From positions 1,736,001 through 1,800,000 of the forward strand of contig NZ_CP126095.1 in the NCBI RefSeq assembly GCF_030123105.1: 64,000 nt of DNA. The letters are read 5' to 3'. This DNA is from Paenibacillus sp. G2S3. Its GTDB lineage: Bacteria > Bacillota > Bacilli > Paenibacillales > Paenibacillaceae. Positions 34,863-44,627 of the stretch are shown here, piece after piece. The notes below the pieces were generated by a model that made no database searches, had not been told where the DNA came from, and saw nothing but the letters and a program-made list of their open reading frames with translations. How positions within the stretch are numbered: the stretch's first letter is position 1; the number at the start of each line of letters is the position of its first letter. The translations under genes and the position numbers were made by a program.

Positions 34863-35825
34863 ATGGGAAACGACATGACATTGTCACAATTAAAAAAATA
34901 TAACGGAAGCAGCCCAAAGCCAGTCGACTTTGACGCATTTTGGGAGCGGGCTTTGCGTGATCTGGACGCCCAGTCACTAGATTATGAACTAGAGCCTGCG
35001 GAGTTCGTCAGCGAGCTGGCGGAATGTTTTCACCTGTATTTTACCGGGGTTGGCGGAGCAAGAATTCATTGCAAATACGTAAGACCGAAGAGAGGAGCAC
35101 ATATAAAAGGCTCTGGTGTAGTGATGTTCCACGGATATTCCTGTGACAGCGGGGATTGGATGGAGAAGGTGACTTATGCGGCCCATGGGATTAGCGTTCT
35201 TGCGATGGATTGTCGGGGACAGGGTGGACTTTCCGAGGATAATCTTACAGTAAAAGGCACAACCATTCGTGGACACATCATTCGCGGCATTGACGATCCT
35301 AATCCGGAGAACCTTTACTATCGTAATGTGTTTCTGGATACAGCGCAGACTGCTCGAATACTGATGTCTATGGAAGAGGTCGATCCAGCACGTGTAGGTG
35401 CTTTTGGTTTATCTCAAGGTGGAGCGCTTACTGTAGCTTGTGCAGCATTAGAGCCGCGTGTGAGCATGGCCGTTCCTGTGTATCCGTTTCTTTCAGATTA
35501 TAGACGGGCTTGGGAGCTTGATATCACTACGTCAGCTTATGAGGAAATTAACTATTATTTCCGCTTTTTTGATCCCCATCATTTACGTGAGGACGAGATT
35601 TTTAATAGACTGGGTTACATCGATATTCAGAATTTCGCGGAGCGAATTCAAGCCAAAATGTTGTGGGTTACAGGGTTATCCGATGTGATTTGTCCACCTT
35701 CAACGCAGTTTGCCGCATACAACAAAGTACTAGCGCCCAAAGAGCTTATGGTTTATTATGAGTACGGTCATGAGTATTTGCCATATCTTTCCGATCGGGT
35801 GTTACAAATGTTCATGACCTTGTAA
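34863..35825 (+). CDS. CE7 acetyl xylan esterase / cephalosporin-C deacetylase family
   Basis: A 320-residue alpha/beta hydrolase of carbohydrate esterase family 7, which removes acetyl groups from short oligosaccharides in the cytoplasm. The family signatures are RGQGG near residues 119-123, the nucleophile serine in GLSQGG (about 180-185), the acidic residue in GLSDVICPP and the histidine in YGHEY. CE7 enzymes are hexamers with broad substrate range. There is no signal peptide. Plant mannans are often acetylated, so it may deacetylate imported manno-oligosaccharides, although CE7 is better known from xylan systems. The start follows AAGGAGGACC. The second chemoreceptor gene begins 48 bases downstream. 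Confidence 0.92.
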   Translation: MGNDMTLSQLKKYNGSSPKPVDFDAFWERALRDLDAQSLDYELEPAEFVSELAECFHLYFTGVGGARIHCKYVRPKRGAHIKGSGVVMFHGYSCDSGDWMEKVTYAAHGISVLAMDCRGQGGLSEDNLTVKGTTIRGHIIRGIDDPNPENLYYRNVFLDTAQTARILMSMEEVDPARVGAFGLSQGGALTVACAALEPRVSMAVPVYPFLSDYRRAWELDITTSAYEEINYYFRFFDPHHLREDEIFNRLGYIDIQNFAERIQAKMLWVTGLSDVICPPSTQFAAYNKVLAPKELMVYYEYGHEYLPYLSDRVLQMFMTL

Positions 35826-35873
35826 ACTATAAGCCAGTAGGCATAACAGACGACAACGGTGGTGAATGATTAG

Positions 35874-37946
35874 ATGAAAGTACAAGTGAAAAAAGAAAAA
35901 AGACGATTCCAGCTGCATCCATCCAAATCCATTGGGGTGCGGCTTTTTCTCATCTTCTTTGTTTCGACGATGGTGCTCGTGCTCTCTCTCGGCTATACTT
36001 CCTATTCCGTAGCTGAGCATACGATCGAGACGAATGCGCTGTCAGCCAATCAACAGACAGTCGTTCAAACCGCTGAGAAGTTTGATGTGGAATTGTTACG
36101 TTATGAGGATGGTCTAGGAAGAATCTTGTACGACAATGAAATTCAAAATGCACTCAAACAAGGGAATAATCCCACTACAAGTAATGAGGAACGTAAGGTA
36201 CTATCTAACCAGATTAGTGCGCAGCTAAATGATTGGCTCACGGCATCAAACGGTGTGGAGGCCGTATACCTTATTCCGATGAATGAAGGTTTTCCAATTT
36301 CTTCGGCGGGGACAAAAGATAGCGCTTTTATTGAGAGTTTCAGAGAATCCTCATGGTTTAAGCAGCTAGAGGAGAAGCCACAGAGTGTATGGATTCCACG
36401 TGAATTACAGGGCCAGGAAGGAAATACGTCAGGTGTTTTCCATTTGGCCAAATCGATTGCCGGTGATTCTAAAAGCAAGGGATACATAGTTATTAACGAT
36501 ATTAGAATTAGCGAACTAGAAAATCAGCTTCGTAAAGTGGATCTTGGAACAAGCTCCTATATGCAATTGCTGACGAATAAGGATGAATTGATTGCCTCCT
36601 CCCAGCAAGTGGGGACAGATACATATCTGAATCTGGGAGGGACGCTTCTGGGGGGGCTGCAGAATACAGCAGGCTCATTGCCAACAAAGGATGAGAAGGG
36701 TAAATCTATATTAGCTGTATACGGAACACTAGAAACCTCGGGATGGAGATTACTTGGTGTTGTACCGGCTGAGAACTTGACGAAAGACGCGCTGCGTATT
36801 CTCAAGACTACTTATATTATTGTTGCTGTAGCAGCTGTTATCGCCATTTTAATAGGGTATTGGATGTTCAGAATGGTATCTCGTCCGCTGACCAGACTTA
36901 AGAATTTGATGTCAGAGGGAGCCGAAGGGAATCTAGGGGTGCGTACGAATATCACCTCACGTGATGAGATCGGTCAGTTATCCAGTTCTTTTAACATGAT
37001 GATGGAACGAATAACAGAGCTGGTTATTCATACGAATGAAACCGCTCGGAAGGTACTGGAAACCGCCGATGAGCTTAGCGGTGTTTCGCGCAAGACAGCT
37101 GATGCAGCTATGGATATTGCCGCGGCCACGGAAGAAATTGCGGGTGGTGCTGGCAGTCTAGCCTTGGAAGCTGATCGTGGCAATGAGTTGACAGGGCAAA
37201 TTTCGGTACAGATGGATTTAGTCAATTCAGCCACTCACGAAATGGATCACACCGCACACAGCATCGGCGAACTCAGTGAGGAAGGCTTCAATAGATTAAA
37301 AGAACTGCTTAATGAGACAAATAGGACGGGCCTGAAGACGAATCAGCTTATGCTGAAGGTTAACGAGCTGACAGAAACGGCATCTTCCGTTATGAAGGTT
37401 CTTAATGTCATGCAAAATATTACACAGCAGACGAATATCTTGTCACTGAATGCCACCATTGAAGCAGCAAGAGCAGGCGAGGCTGGACGCGGATTCATGG
37501 TGGTAGCCGATGAAATACGCCAGCTTGCAGATCAATCGAAAGAATCTATTGCTGTTGTGGCTGAAATAACAGATACCGTTATGAGAGATATGAACGAGAC
37601 GGTTGTGGTTCTCTCAGAAGTTGCACCACTCTTTAATCAGCAAATGACCTCGGTGCAGAGCACTAGCGATATTTTCGTATCTGTGCAGGATCAGATGCAG
37701 CATTTTATCGCCCGTTTGAATGCTGTAACTATGTCAATGGACAGCTTGAGCCAATCACAAAAGGTTCTGTCCGATTCGATGAGCAACGTTAGCTCTATAG
37801 CTGAGGAATCATCAGCTGCATCTCAAGAGGTTGCCTCTCTTAGTGGAGAGCAACAAAGTGTAAGTGATCATTTGGTAGAGCTTTCTTTGAAGCTGGAGGA
37901 TGCATCCTTACAGTTAAAGGAGAAATTATCGAAGTTCAGCGTGTAG
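35874..37946 (+). CDS. Methyl-accepting chemotaxis protein, paralog of the first
   Basis: A 690-residue chemoreceptor with the same plan as the one at 16435: a short cytoplasmic tail, a membrane helix (about 22-45), an extracellular dCache domain, a second helix near 310-337, HAMP, and a signalling domain with [20 protein letters not shown]. The cytoplasmic halves of the two receptors are nearly parallel throughout (for example [12 protein letters not shown] with [12 protein letters not shown]), while their sensor domains have diverged more. It lies 48 bases after the esterase gene and has no separate promoter that I could recognise, so it may be co-transcribed. The ribosome binding site is GGTGGTGA. 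A terminator follows at 37973. Confidence 0.93.
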   Translation: MKVQVKKEKRRFQLHPSKSIGVRLFLIFFVSTMVLVLSLGYTSYSVAEHTIETNALSANQQTVVQTAEKFDVELLRYEDGLGRILYDNEIQNALKQGNNPTTSNEERKVLSNQISAQLNDWLTASNGVEAVYLIPMNEGFPISSAGTKDSAFIESFRESSWFKQLEEKPQSVWIPRELQGQEGNTSGVFHLAKSIAGDSKSKGYIVINDIRISELENQLRKVDLGTSSYMQLLTNKDELIASSQQVGTDTYLNLGGTLLGGLQNTAGSLPTKDEKGKSILAVYGTLETSGWRLLGVVPAENLTKDALRILKTTYIIVAVAAVIAILIGYWMFRMVSRPLTRLKNLMSEGAEGNLGVRTNITSRDEIGQLSSSFNMMMERITELVIHTNETARKVLETADELSGVSRKTADAAMDIAAATEEIAGGAGSLALEADRGNELTGQISVQMDLVNSATHEMDHTAHSIGELSEEGFNRLKELLNETNRTGLKTNQLMLKVNELTETASSVMKVLNVMQNITQQTNILSLNATIEAARAGEAGRGFMVVADEIRQLADQSKESIAVVAEITDTVMRDMNETVVVLSEVAPLFNQQMTSVQSTSDIFVSVQDQMQHFIARLNAVTMSMDSLSQSQKVLSDSMSNVSSIAEESSAASQEVASLSGEQQSVSDHLVELSLKLEDASLQLKEKLSKFSV

Positions 37947-37972
37947 GGTAGGCGTATCTGAATACTAAACTA

Positions 37973-38012
37973 AAAGAACCGCTTATTCCATTGGGAGAAG
38001 CGGTTCTTTGTT
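37973..38012 (+). terminator. Terminator after the second chemoreceptor gene
   Basis: AAAGAACCGCTT and TCC arms pair with GGA and AAGCGGTTCTTT around CATT with one mismatch, followed by TTTTG. Confidence 0.8.
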
Positions 38013-38146
38013 TTGAGCGGCATTTAGCCAGTATAAAATAATCCAGATGCATCTGAAGATAGTCTAGATAAGCCATCTCAAACCTCAAGCTATAATATGT
38101 CTATCAAATAGGGGGTGAAGAAAGGCGATCTTTTTGTTAATCGGTA

Positions 38147-38162
38147 TTGTTAGCGTTTACAT
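38147..38162 (-). promoter_or_regulatory. CcpA cre site upstream of the GH3 protein gene
   Basis: Read on the minus strand, ATGTAAACGCTAACAA matches WTGNAARCGNWWWCAW at all 16 positions. A TATAAT at 38091-38096 without a good -35 is the likeliest -10, placing the cre about 45 bases into the transcript and just before the ribosome binding site. Confidence 0.8.
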
Positions 38163-38185
38163 AATTTACTGAGGAGGATGGCAAG

Positions 38186-41100
38186 TTGACCAAATATAAA
38201 GACAGTTCAAGCCCTAAAGTTAAGAAAATGCCAATAGCCAGAAAGCTGGCCAGTAGCTTAGCAGTCGCTGCGTTGTTATTCTCATCTGTGAATCCTGCTG
38301 CATTTGCAGCTGAGACTACAAATGTTCAAACGGTTGCGGGTTTTAAGGACGTAAACGGACATTGGGCGCAATCACCAATAGGAAAATGGGCGTCAAGCGG
38401 AATTATAAATGGCTATACGGATGGAACCTTCCTACCAAATGGAAAGGTAACTAGAGCAGAATTTGTGGCAGTGCTCAACCGATTATTCGGTTTTTCACAG
38501 CAAGCAAGCAGTAGCTTTAACGATGTGCCGAGCGGAAAATGGTATGCAGCTGATGTGTTGATCGCACGTCAAGCCGGTTACTTTGAAGGTTTTGCAGGTA
38601 ATCTTGCGAAACCAGATAACTACCTAACGAGACAGGATGCTGCAACCATGCTCTCTCGTGTGTTTGAATTGAATCAGGCGAGCACGAGTCCCCTATCGTT
38701 TTCGGATGCTGCTTCTATAAGTGGGTATGCAGCCTCAGCGGTTGGCAGCCTTACTCAAAAAGGGGCCATCAACGGGTATACGGATGGTACATTCAAACCA
38801 ACGGGGTCCATAACACGTGCTGAGGTCATCAAGATTATTGATGGTATGGCGAAAGGATACTACAATGCTGCGGGTACTTATGCTGCCACAACGATCGCGG
38901 GTTCTGCGCTAATTACGGCTTCAGGAGCAACGCTATCTGGTAGCAAAGTGAGTGGGGATTTGTATTTAACCGCAGGTATTGGTAACGGAGAGGCTACACT
39001 TGATCAAGTAACCGTATCTGGAACCACGTTTGTAAGCGGCGGAGGAATAGACAGTATTCACTTGAAGAGTAGCACTTTGTCGGGTGTAACCATTAATAAG
39101 CAAGGCGGAAAGGTTCGAGTTGTAGCCGAAGGGTCCACTGCAATCCAATCTATGGATATCTTAGTTCCTACCGTTATTGTGATCAATGATGGGGCGAAGA
39201 TCGGTACGATCACTATCCGACCAGGAGCACAAGGTACAACCATAACCGGTGGGAAAAATGTGACTAGCATCATCGTACAAACTTCAGGTGTGATCATCGA
39301 TGGTAAAGAGGTAGGCCAAGGTACAATTACTAATGATGGTAAAGATACTGCGGCTAAGCCAACCAGCAGCCCTACTACTGGCGGCGGAGGTTCCGGGTCA
39401 GGCTCAAATAATGGAGGCAGTAGCACGAAATGGAGCCAAAACATTGTCGGTACGATTGGTACGGTGACCAATCCTGGTGGAGAAACCTTAGGATACTCAA
39501 CACAATCAGGGGTAGCTCTGTTGACCGTGGACGGACTGGCATTCAAAGATTTGAATAAAAACGGCAAGCTCGACAAATATGAGGATTGGCGTCTTAGCAC
39601 AGAAGTAAGAGCTACGGATCTTGCTTCGCAAATGTCTGTGGAGCAAATTGCCGGACTTATGCTGTACAGTGGTCATCAATCCATACCAGCAGCCTCAGCT
39701 TCGGGATTCCGTGGGGGAACTTATGGTGGAAAACCTCTTGCTGAAAGCGGTGCATTGGCATCCGATCTTACAGACCAACAGAAAGTATTCCTGACCGAAG
39801 ATAACTTGCGGCATGTATTGATCACTACGGTTGAGAGCCCTGAGGTAGCTGCCCGCTGGAATAACAATGCCCAAGCGTTAGTGGAGAAGATTGGACTTGG
39901 TATTCCAGCCAATAACAGCTCGGACCCTCGTCATAGCACTGTAGCTAACGCAGAATATAACGAAGGTTCAGGTGGAACGATCTCGATGTGGCCGCAGGCA
40001 CTAGGGCTTGCTGCCTCCTTCGATGCGAACCTGACGAAGCAGTTCGCAGAAATTGCTTCCAAAGAGTACAGAGCACTTGGCATCGCAACAGCCTTATCCC
40101 CTCAGGTGGATATGTCTTCGGAACCGCGCTGGACTCGTTTCAGCGGTACATTTGGTGAGGACTCTAAATTGTCTGCTGACATGGCAAGAGCTTATGTGGA
40201 TGGATTTCAGACTACACCGGGCAGCAGCGATGGATGGGGCAACGAGAGTGTGAATGCTATGGTCAAACATTGGCCAGGTGGGGGTTCAGGTGAAAGCGGC
40301 CGAGATGCGCACTACGGGTACGGAAAGTATGCCGTTTATCCGGGAAATAACTTCGATGAGCATCTGATCCCTTTTACAAAAGGAGCATTTGATCTGGAAG
40401 GGCCGACTGGAAAGGCCGCTGCAGTTATGCCTTACTATACAATCTCGTTTAATCAGGATAAGGCGAATGGGGAGAATGTAGGGAACTCTTATAGTCCTTA
40501 TGTAATCACCGATCTTTTACGGAACACGTATCATTACGACGGGGTAATCACAACAGACTGGGGAATCACAGGAGATGAAGGTCCTGTTGAGCTATTTGGT
40601 AATCGCCCTTGGGGTGTAGAAGAAAATTACACGGTTGCGGAACGTCACTATCGAATCATCATGGCTGGCGTTGACCAATTCGGTGGAAACAACGACTCCA
40701 AACCTATCATTGCAGCATATCAAATAGGAATTGAGAAACAAGGTGAGAAGGCGATACGGACTCGATTTGAAGAGTCAGCAGTACGACTACTTACTAATAT
40801 TTTTAACGCAGGGTTATTTGAGAATCCATATCTTGTTGTAGAAGAAACAAAAGCTACTGTGGGTAACAAGGAGTTCATGACAGCTGGTTATATGGCTCAG
40901 TTAAAGTCAGTCATTATGCTGAAAAACAAAGATAACAATGTACTTCCACTTAAAAAAGATGAGAAAGTTTATGTTCCAAAAACTTACGATGCAGCTACCA
41001 AATCGTATTCGTATCCTATCAACATTGATCAGCTGAAGAAATACTTCAATGTGACGGATGATCCGGCTCAAGCTGACAGCGCGATTGTCTTTATCAAGAA

Positions 41101-44100
41101 TCCGCAAACTGGCGCCGGCTACAGCAAAGCTGACGTAGATGCCGGAGGTAATGGGTATATCCCGATCAGCCTGCAGTATCGTCCATATACAGCGGAGTAT
41201 GCACGTGAAACGAGTTTGGCTGGTGATGCAAGAGATGTATTGAACCGTTCTTACAAAGGAAAGAAGACTACGGCATCCAATGAGTCTGATTTGGATCTGG
41301 TGCTTGATACCAAAAAAGCAATGGGAGATAAACCAGTAGTCGTTTCCCTAACGATGTCTAATCCAACGATTGTTGCTGAATTCGAAGATCGTGCGGATGC
41401 GATTATTGCGAACTTTGGCATTCAGAATCAAGCGATCTTCGATATTCTGGTAGGTGCATATGAACCATCGGCCCTTCTACCTATGCAAATGCCTAAAGAC
41501 ATGAAGACGGTGGAAGAGCAGTATGAGGATGTATCCCATGATATGAAAGTTCATTTAGATTCCGAAGGGAATGCTTATGATTTTGCATTCGGGATGAACT
41601 GGAGCGGCGTAATTAACGATGCCCGGACAGCGAAGTACAAAAAAGCTGTTGATCCTGGAACTGACCCTGAAGAAGGACTTATTGCTGCTCCGACAGCCTC
41701 TATCCCTTCAGGAACTTATTATGGAACTCAGACGGTAATGTTGACCGCTCCGAGTGGCGCAACCATCTTCTATACTACCGATGGATCCACACCTGCAACA
41801 TCGGTAATGAACACGACTAAGCAGTACAATTCACGGTCTGGAATCAGTATCACTGCCTCCTCTACAATAAAGGCATTAACAGTTAAAGACGGCAAGACAA
41901 GTAAAGTTGCTGAGTTCAATTATATAATTGGAGCGGCACTGCCTATTGCTTTTCCAGAGCCTGGTGTATATAAAAGTGGCCCTCAAGTTACGCTCACCTC
42001 AACATCCGGCGCTACCATTTATTACACACTTGATGGCAGTACACCAACTGAAAACAGCACCGTATATCAAGGGCCCATTACGATTGTAGGTGCCGATAAA
42101 GAGACGGCTACAATTAAAGCCTTGGCGGTTAAAGCTGGTATCCCATCCAGTCCTGTAGCCGAAATGAAGTATACTATCGACGCAAGTTTGGTTGTACTGA
42201 CAGACGAAGCATCTATTGATGATGTTATTGGTGAAATGACGCTTAAGGAAAAAGCTTCACTGGTTGTCGGTGCTGGTTCAGGCACGAAGGTAGCTGGAGC
42301 TGCAGGAGGTTCATATGAGTTACCGCGTCTAGGGATTCCCAAGTTAATTATGGCAGATGGACCAGCGGGAGTCCGAATCAACACGAAACAGGGTGACGCT
42401 ACAACATTTGCTACAGGGTTCCCGATCGCCACTTCCATTGCCGCGACTTGGAATGAAGCCTTGGCTAACCAAGTAGGTAATGCGATGGGGAATGAGCTAC
42501 TGGAGTATGGAGTGGATCTGTACCTGGCTCCAGCGCTGAACATTCACCGCAATCCGCTGGGGGGTAGAAACTTCGAGTATTATTCCGAAGATCCGCTCAT
42601 CTCAGGAAAAATGACTGCTGCGATTACGAATGGGGTTCAGGCGAATGGAGTCGGAACAACAATTAAGCATTTTGCCGCGAATAATCAGGAAACGAACCGG
42701 ATGTCTATCGACACAGTCGTTTCAGAGAGAGCACTGCGCGAAATCTACTTGAAAGGGTTCGAAATCGCAGTGGAAGAATCGCAGCCATGGTCTGTTATGA
42801 GCTCTTATAACAAAATCAATGGAACGTTTGCCTCCGAAAATAAAGATTTACTGAGCACAATTCTCCGCGATGAGTGGGGGTTCCAAGGCTTTGTAATGAC
42901 GGACTGGGGCGGGGGCTCGAACCGGGCACAAAATATGATTGCAGGCAACGACCTCATCATGCCAGGTAATGCGACAGCCATTGCAGCAATTACTAAAGCT
43001 GTGAACGATGGCGATCTGAGTGAAGAACAATTGGATGTTAACGTAAAAAGAATTTTGAAAGTCGTAGTGAAATCACCATCCTTTAAAGGAATCGGACATA
43101 GCAACCAGCCTGATCTTGCTGCAAACGCAGTGACCTCTCGTCAAGCTGCAACAGAAGGTATGGTGCTGATGGAGAACAAAGCGGCGGCGTTGCCTATCGC
43201 AGCAAGTACGAATATTGCCCTCTTCGGAAATGCTCAGATTGAAACCGTCAAGGGAGGAACTGGCAGCGGGGATGTCAATGTCGAACATACAGTATCCATT
43301 GTTGAAGGGTTAAGTGACGGAGGCTACACCGTGTATGAACCTTTAAATGTCAGCTATCAAGAATATATTACTGAGCTAAGAAAGAAGCCAGAATACGGTC
43401 CAGTGAGCAGCTTTGGCGGCTTGGCCTATCCACCGCTTCCTGAAAAGGTATTATCAGCGGATGAAATTAATTCAGCAGAAGCTTCTTCCGAGATGGGCAT
43501 TATTGTAATCAGCAGAATATCTGGTGAAGGTGCAGACCGGAAAAATGCTGAGGGTGACTTTTTGTTGACAGCGACAGAACTGGATATGATTGATAAGGTA
43601 TCAACTGCTTACCATGAGCAGGGTAAGAAGGTCTCCGTGATTCTGAATATCGGCGGTCCGATTGAAATGATCTCTTGGAAAGATAAAGTGGACGCTATTC
43701 TCTTGGCTTGGCAGCCAGGACAGGAAGCAGGCCATGCGATTGCCGACGTATTATCCGGAGCTGTGAACCCATCGGGCAAGCTGCCAATGACTTTTCCTAC
43801 AAGCTATGGTGTAGTTCCTTCGGGTAATAACTTTCCAGGGAATAGTACAGAAGTGAAGTACGAAGAAGATATTTATGTGGGTTATCGTTACTATGATACA
43901 TTTGGCAAAAGCAGTGCGGTTGCCTATCCATTCGGATATGGCCTCTCCTATACAACCTTTGGCTACCGCGATCTTAATATCAGTTCTGATATTTTTGATT
44001 CTGCAGCAGGAAGTGTGACTGTAACTGTGGATGTATATAACAACGGTCCAGTTGCAGGTAAAGAGGTAGTTCAGCTATATCTAAGCGCTCCGGGTGCCAA

Positions 44101-44425
44101 TAAACCAGTTCAGGAATTGAAGGCTTTCCAAAAGACAGCGTTATTGAATGCAGGAGAGCATCAGACCCTTACGTTCACACTAAATAGTATGGATCTAGCT
44201 TCCTTTGATGAGAGCAGTCATGCTTGGGTAGCAGATTCAGGCACTTATGCGGTTCGAATCGGTTCCTCTTCCGCAGGAGAGAAACTGAATACGTACTTCC
44301 AATTGGAATCGCCAATGACAGTGAAGACCACCAACAGTGTGCTGATTCCAGTTAAACCGCTAAATCTTTTGGTTCATCCGGTAATTGCCGATTACTCGCA
44401 AGAGGCTTTAACTGTTGAACCATAG
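38186..44425 (+). CDS. SLH-anchored protein with two GH3 glycosidase modules
   Basis: A 2079-residue secreted surface enzyme. A signal peptide ends near AFAAET (about residue 47). Three SLH domains follow (about 50-225, each with FxD...GYTDGTF or similar), which hold the protein to cell-wall polymers. A beta-rich, repeat-like region (about 235-390) and a Gly/Ser linker lead to GH3 module one (about 440-1145), with the nucleophile D791 in TTDWG. Two chitobiase-C-terminal-like beta domains (about 1170-1335, each with YTxDGSTPxxxS) come next. GH3 module two (about 1345-2065) has the nucleophile D1573 in MTDWGGG, KHFAANNQE, and a fibronectin-like end. It uses a TTG start after GAGGAGG. A cre site lies upstream. 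Confidence 0.93.
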   Translation: MTKYKDSSSPKVKKMPIARKLASSLAVAALLFSSVNPAAFAAETTNVQTVAGFKDVNGHWAQSPIGKWASSGIINGYTDGTFLPNGKVTRAEFVAVLNRLFGFSQQASSSFNDVPSGKWYAADVLIARQAGYFEGFAGNLAKPDNYLTRQDAATMLSRVFELNQASTSPLSFSDAASISGYAASAVGSLTQKGAINGYTDGTFKPTGSITRAEVIKIIDGMAKGYYNAAGTYAATTIAGSALITASGATLSGSKVSGDLYLTAGIGNGEATLDQVTVSGTTFVSGGGIDSIHLKSSTLSGVTINKQGGKVRVVAEGSTAIQSMDILVPTVIVINDGAKIGTITIRPGAQGTTITGGKNVTSIIVQTSGVIIDGKEVGQGTITNDGKDTAAKPTSSPTTGGGGSGSGSNNGGSSTKWSQNIVGTIGTVTNPGGETLGYSTQSGVALLTVDGLAFKDLNKNGKLDKYEDWRLSTEVRATDLASQMSVEQIAGLMLYSGHQSIPAASASGFRGGTYGGKPLAESGALASDLTDQQKVFLTEDNLRHVLITTVESPEVAARWNNNAQALVEKIGLGIPANNSSDPRHSTVANAEYNEGSGGTISMWPQALGLAASFDANLTKQFAEIASKEYRALGIATALSPQVDMSSEPRWTRFSGTFGEDSKLSADMARAYVDGFQTTPGSSDGWGNESVNAMVKHWPGGGSGESGRDAHYGYGKYAVYPGNNFDEHLIPFTKGAFDLEGPTGKAAAVMPYYTISFNQDKANGENVGNSYSPYVITDLLRNTYHYDGVITTDWGITGDEGPVELFGNRPWGVEENYTVAERHYRIIMAGVDQFGGNNDSKPIIAAYQIGIEKQGEKAIRTRFEESAVRLLTNIFNAGLFENPYLVVEETKATVGNKEFMTAGYMAQLKSVIMLKNKDNNVLPLKKDEKVYVPKTYDAATKSYSYPINIDQLKKYFNVTDDPAQADSAIVFIKNPQTGAGYSKADVDAGGNGYIPISLQYRPYTAEYARETSLAGDARDVLNRSYKGKKTTASNESDLDLVLDTKKAMGDKPVVVSLTMSNPTIVAEFEDRADAIIANFGIQNQAIFDILVGAYEPSALLPMQMPKDMKTVEEQYEDVSHDMKVHLDSEGNAYDFAFGMNWSGVINDARTAKYKKAVDPGTDPEEGLIAAPTASIPSGTYYGTQTVMLTAPSGATIFYTTDGSTPATSVMNTTKQYNSRSGISITASSTIKALTVKDGKTSKVAEFNYIIGAALPIAFPEPGVYKSGPQVTLTSTSGATIYYTLDGSTPTENSTVYQGPITIVGADKETATIKALAVKAGIPSSPVAEMKYTIDASLVVLTDEASIDDVIGEMTLKEKASLVVGAGSGTKVAGAAGGSYELPRLGIPKLIMADGPAGVRINTKQGDATTFATGFPIATSIAATWNEALANQVGNAMGNELLEYGVDLYLAPALNIHRNPLGGRNFEYYSEDPLISGKMTAAITNGVQANGVGTTIKHFAANNQETNRMSIDTVVSERALREIYLKGFEIAVEESQPWSVMSSYNKINGTFASENKDLLSTILRDEWGFQGFVMTDWGGGSNRAQNMIAGNDLIMPGNATAIAAITKAVNDGDLSEEQLDVNVKRILKVVVKSPSFKGIGHSNQPDLAANAVTSRQAATEGMVLMENKAAALPIAASTNIALFGNAQIETVKGGTGSGDVNVEHTVSIVEGLSDGGYTVYEPLNVSYQEYITELRKKPEYGPVSSFGGLAYPPLPEKVLSADEINSAEASSEMGIIVISRISGEGADRKNAEGDFLLTATELDMIDKVSTAYHEQGKKVSVILNIGGPIEMISWKDKVDAILLAWQPGQEAGHAIADVLSGAVNPSGKLPMTFPTSYGVVPSGNNFPGNSTEVKYEEDIYVGYRYYDTFGKSSAVAYPFGYGLSYTTFGYRDLNISSDIFDSAAGSVTVTVDVYNNGPVAGKEVVQLYLSAPGANKPVQELKAFQKTALLNAGEHQTLTFTLNSMDLASFDESSHAWVADSGTYAVRIGSSSAGEKLNTYFQLESPMTVKTTNSVLIPVKPLNLLVHPVIADYSQEALTVEP

Positions 44426-44455
44426 TCGTTTCCCTTCGTAAGCAGGGAATTACAC

Positions 44456-44495
44456 AGCTGCCTCAAGCTATAAGTAGCTTGGGGCAGCTTCTTTG
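44456..44495 (+). terminator. Terminator after the GH3 protein gene
   Basis: AGCTGCCTCAAGCTA (44456-44470) pairs with TAGCTTGGGGCAGCT (44475-44489) around TAAG (wobble in the middle), followed by TCTTTG. Confidence 0.8.
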
Positions 44496-44540
44496 TAGTT
44501 TAAGGCTGCCGAACTTTCGGGATCGTTTGAAAATAGAGAA

Positions 44541-44592
44541 TTGACTATATTTACTATAGTATCTATTATTATTTTAATGTAAGCGCATTCTT
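44541..44592 (+). promoter_or_regulatory. Promoter and cre site of the second sensor operon
   Basis: TTGACT (44541-44546) and TATTAT (44564-44569) are 17 bases apart. ATGTAAGCGCATTCTT at 44577-44592 matches the cre consensus at 15 of 16 positions and covers the expected transcription start, so CcpA could repress this operon. Confidence 0.75.
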
Positions 44593-44627
44593 AATAGCAT
44601 AAACAATGCTGGAGGGGGAAGAACACC

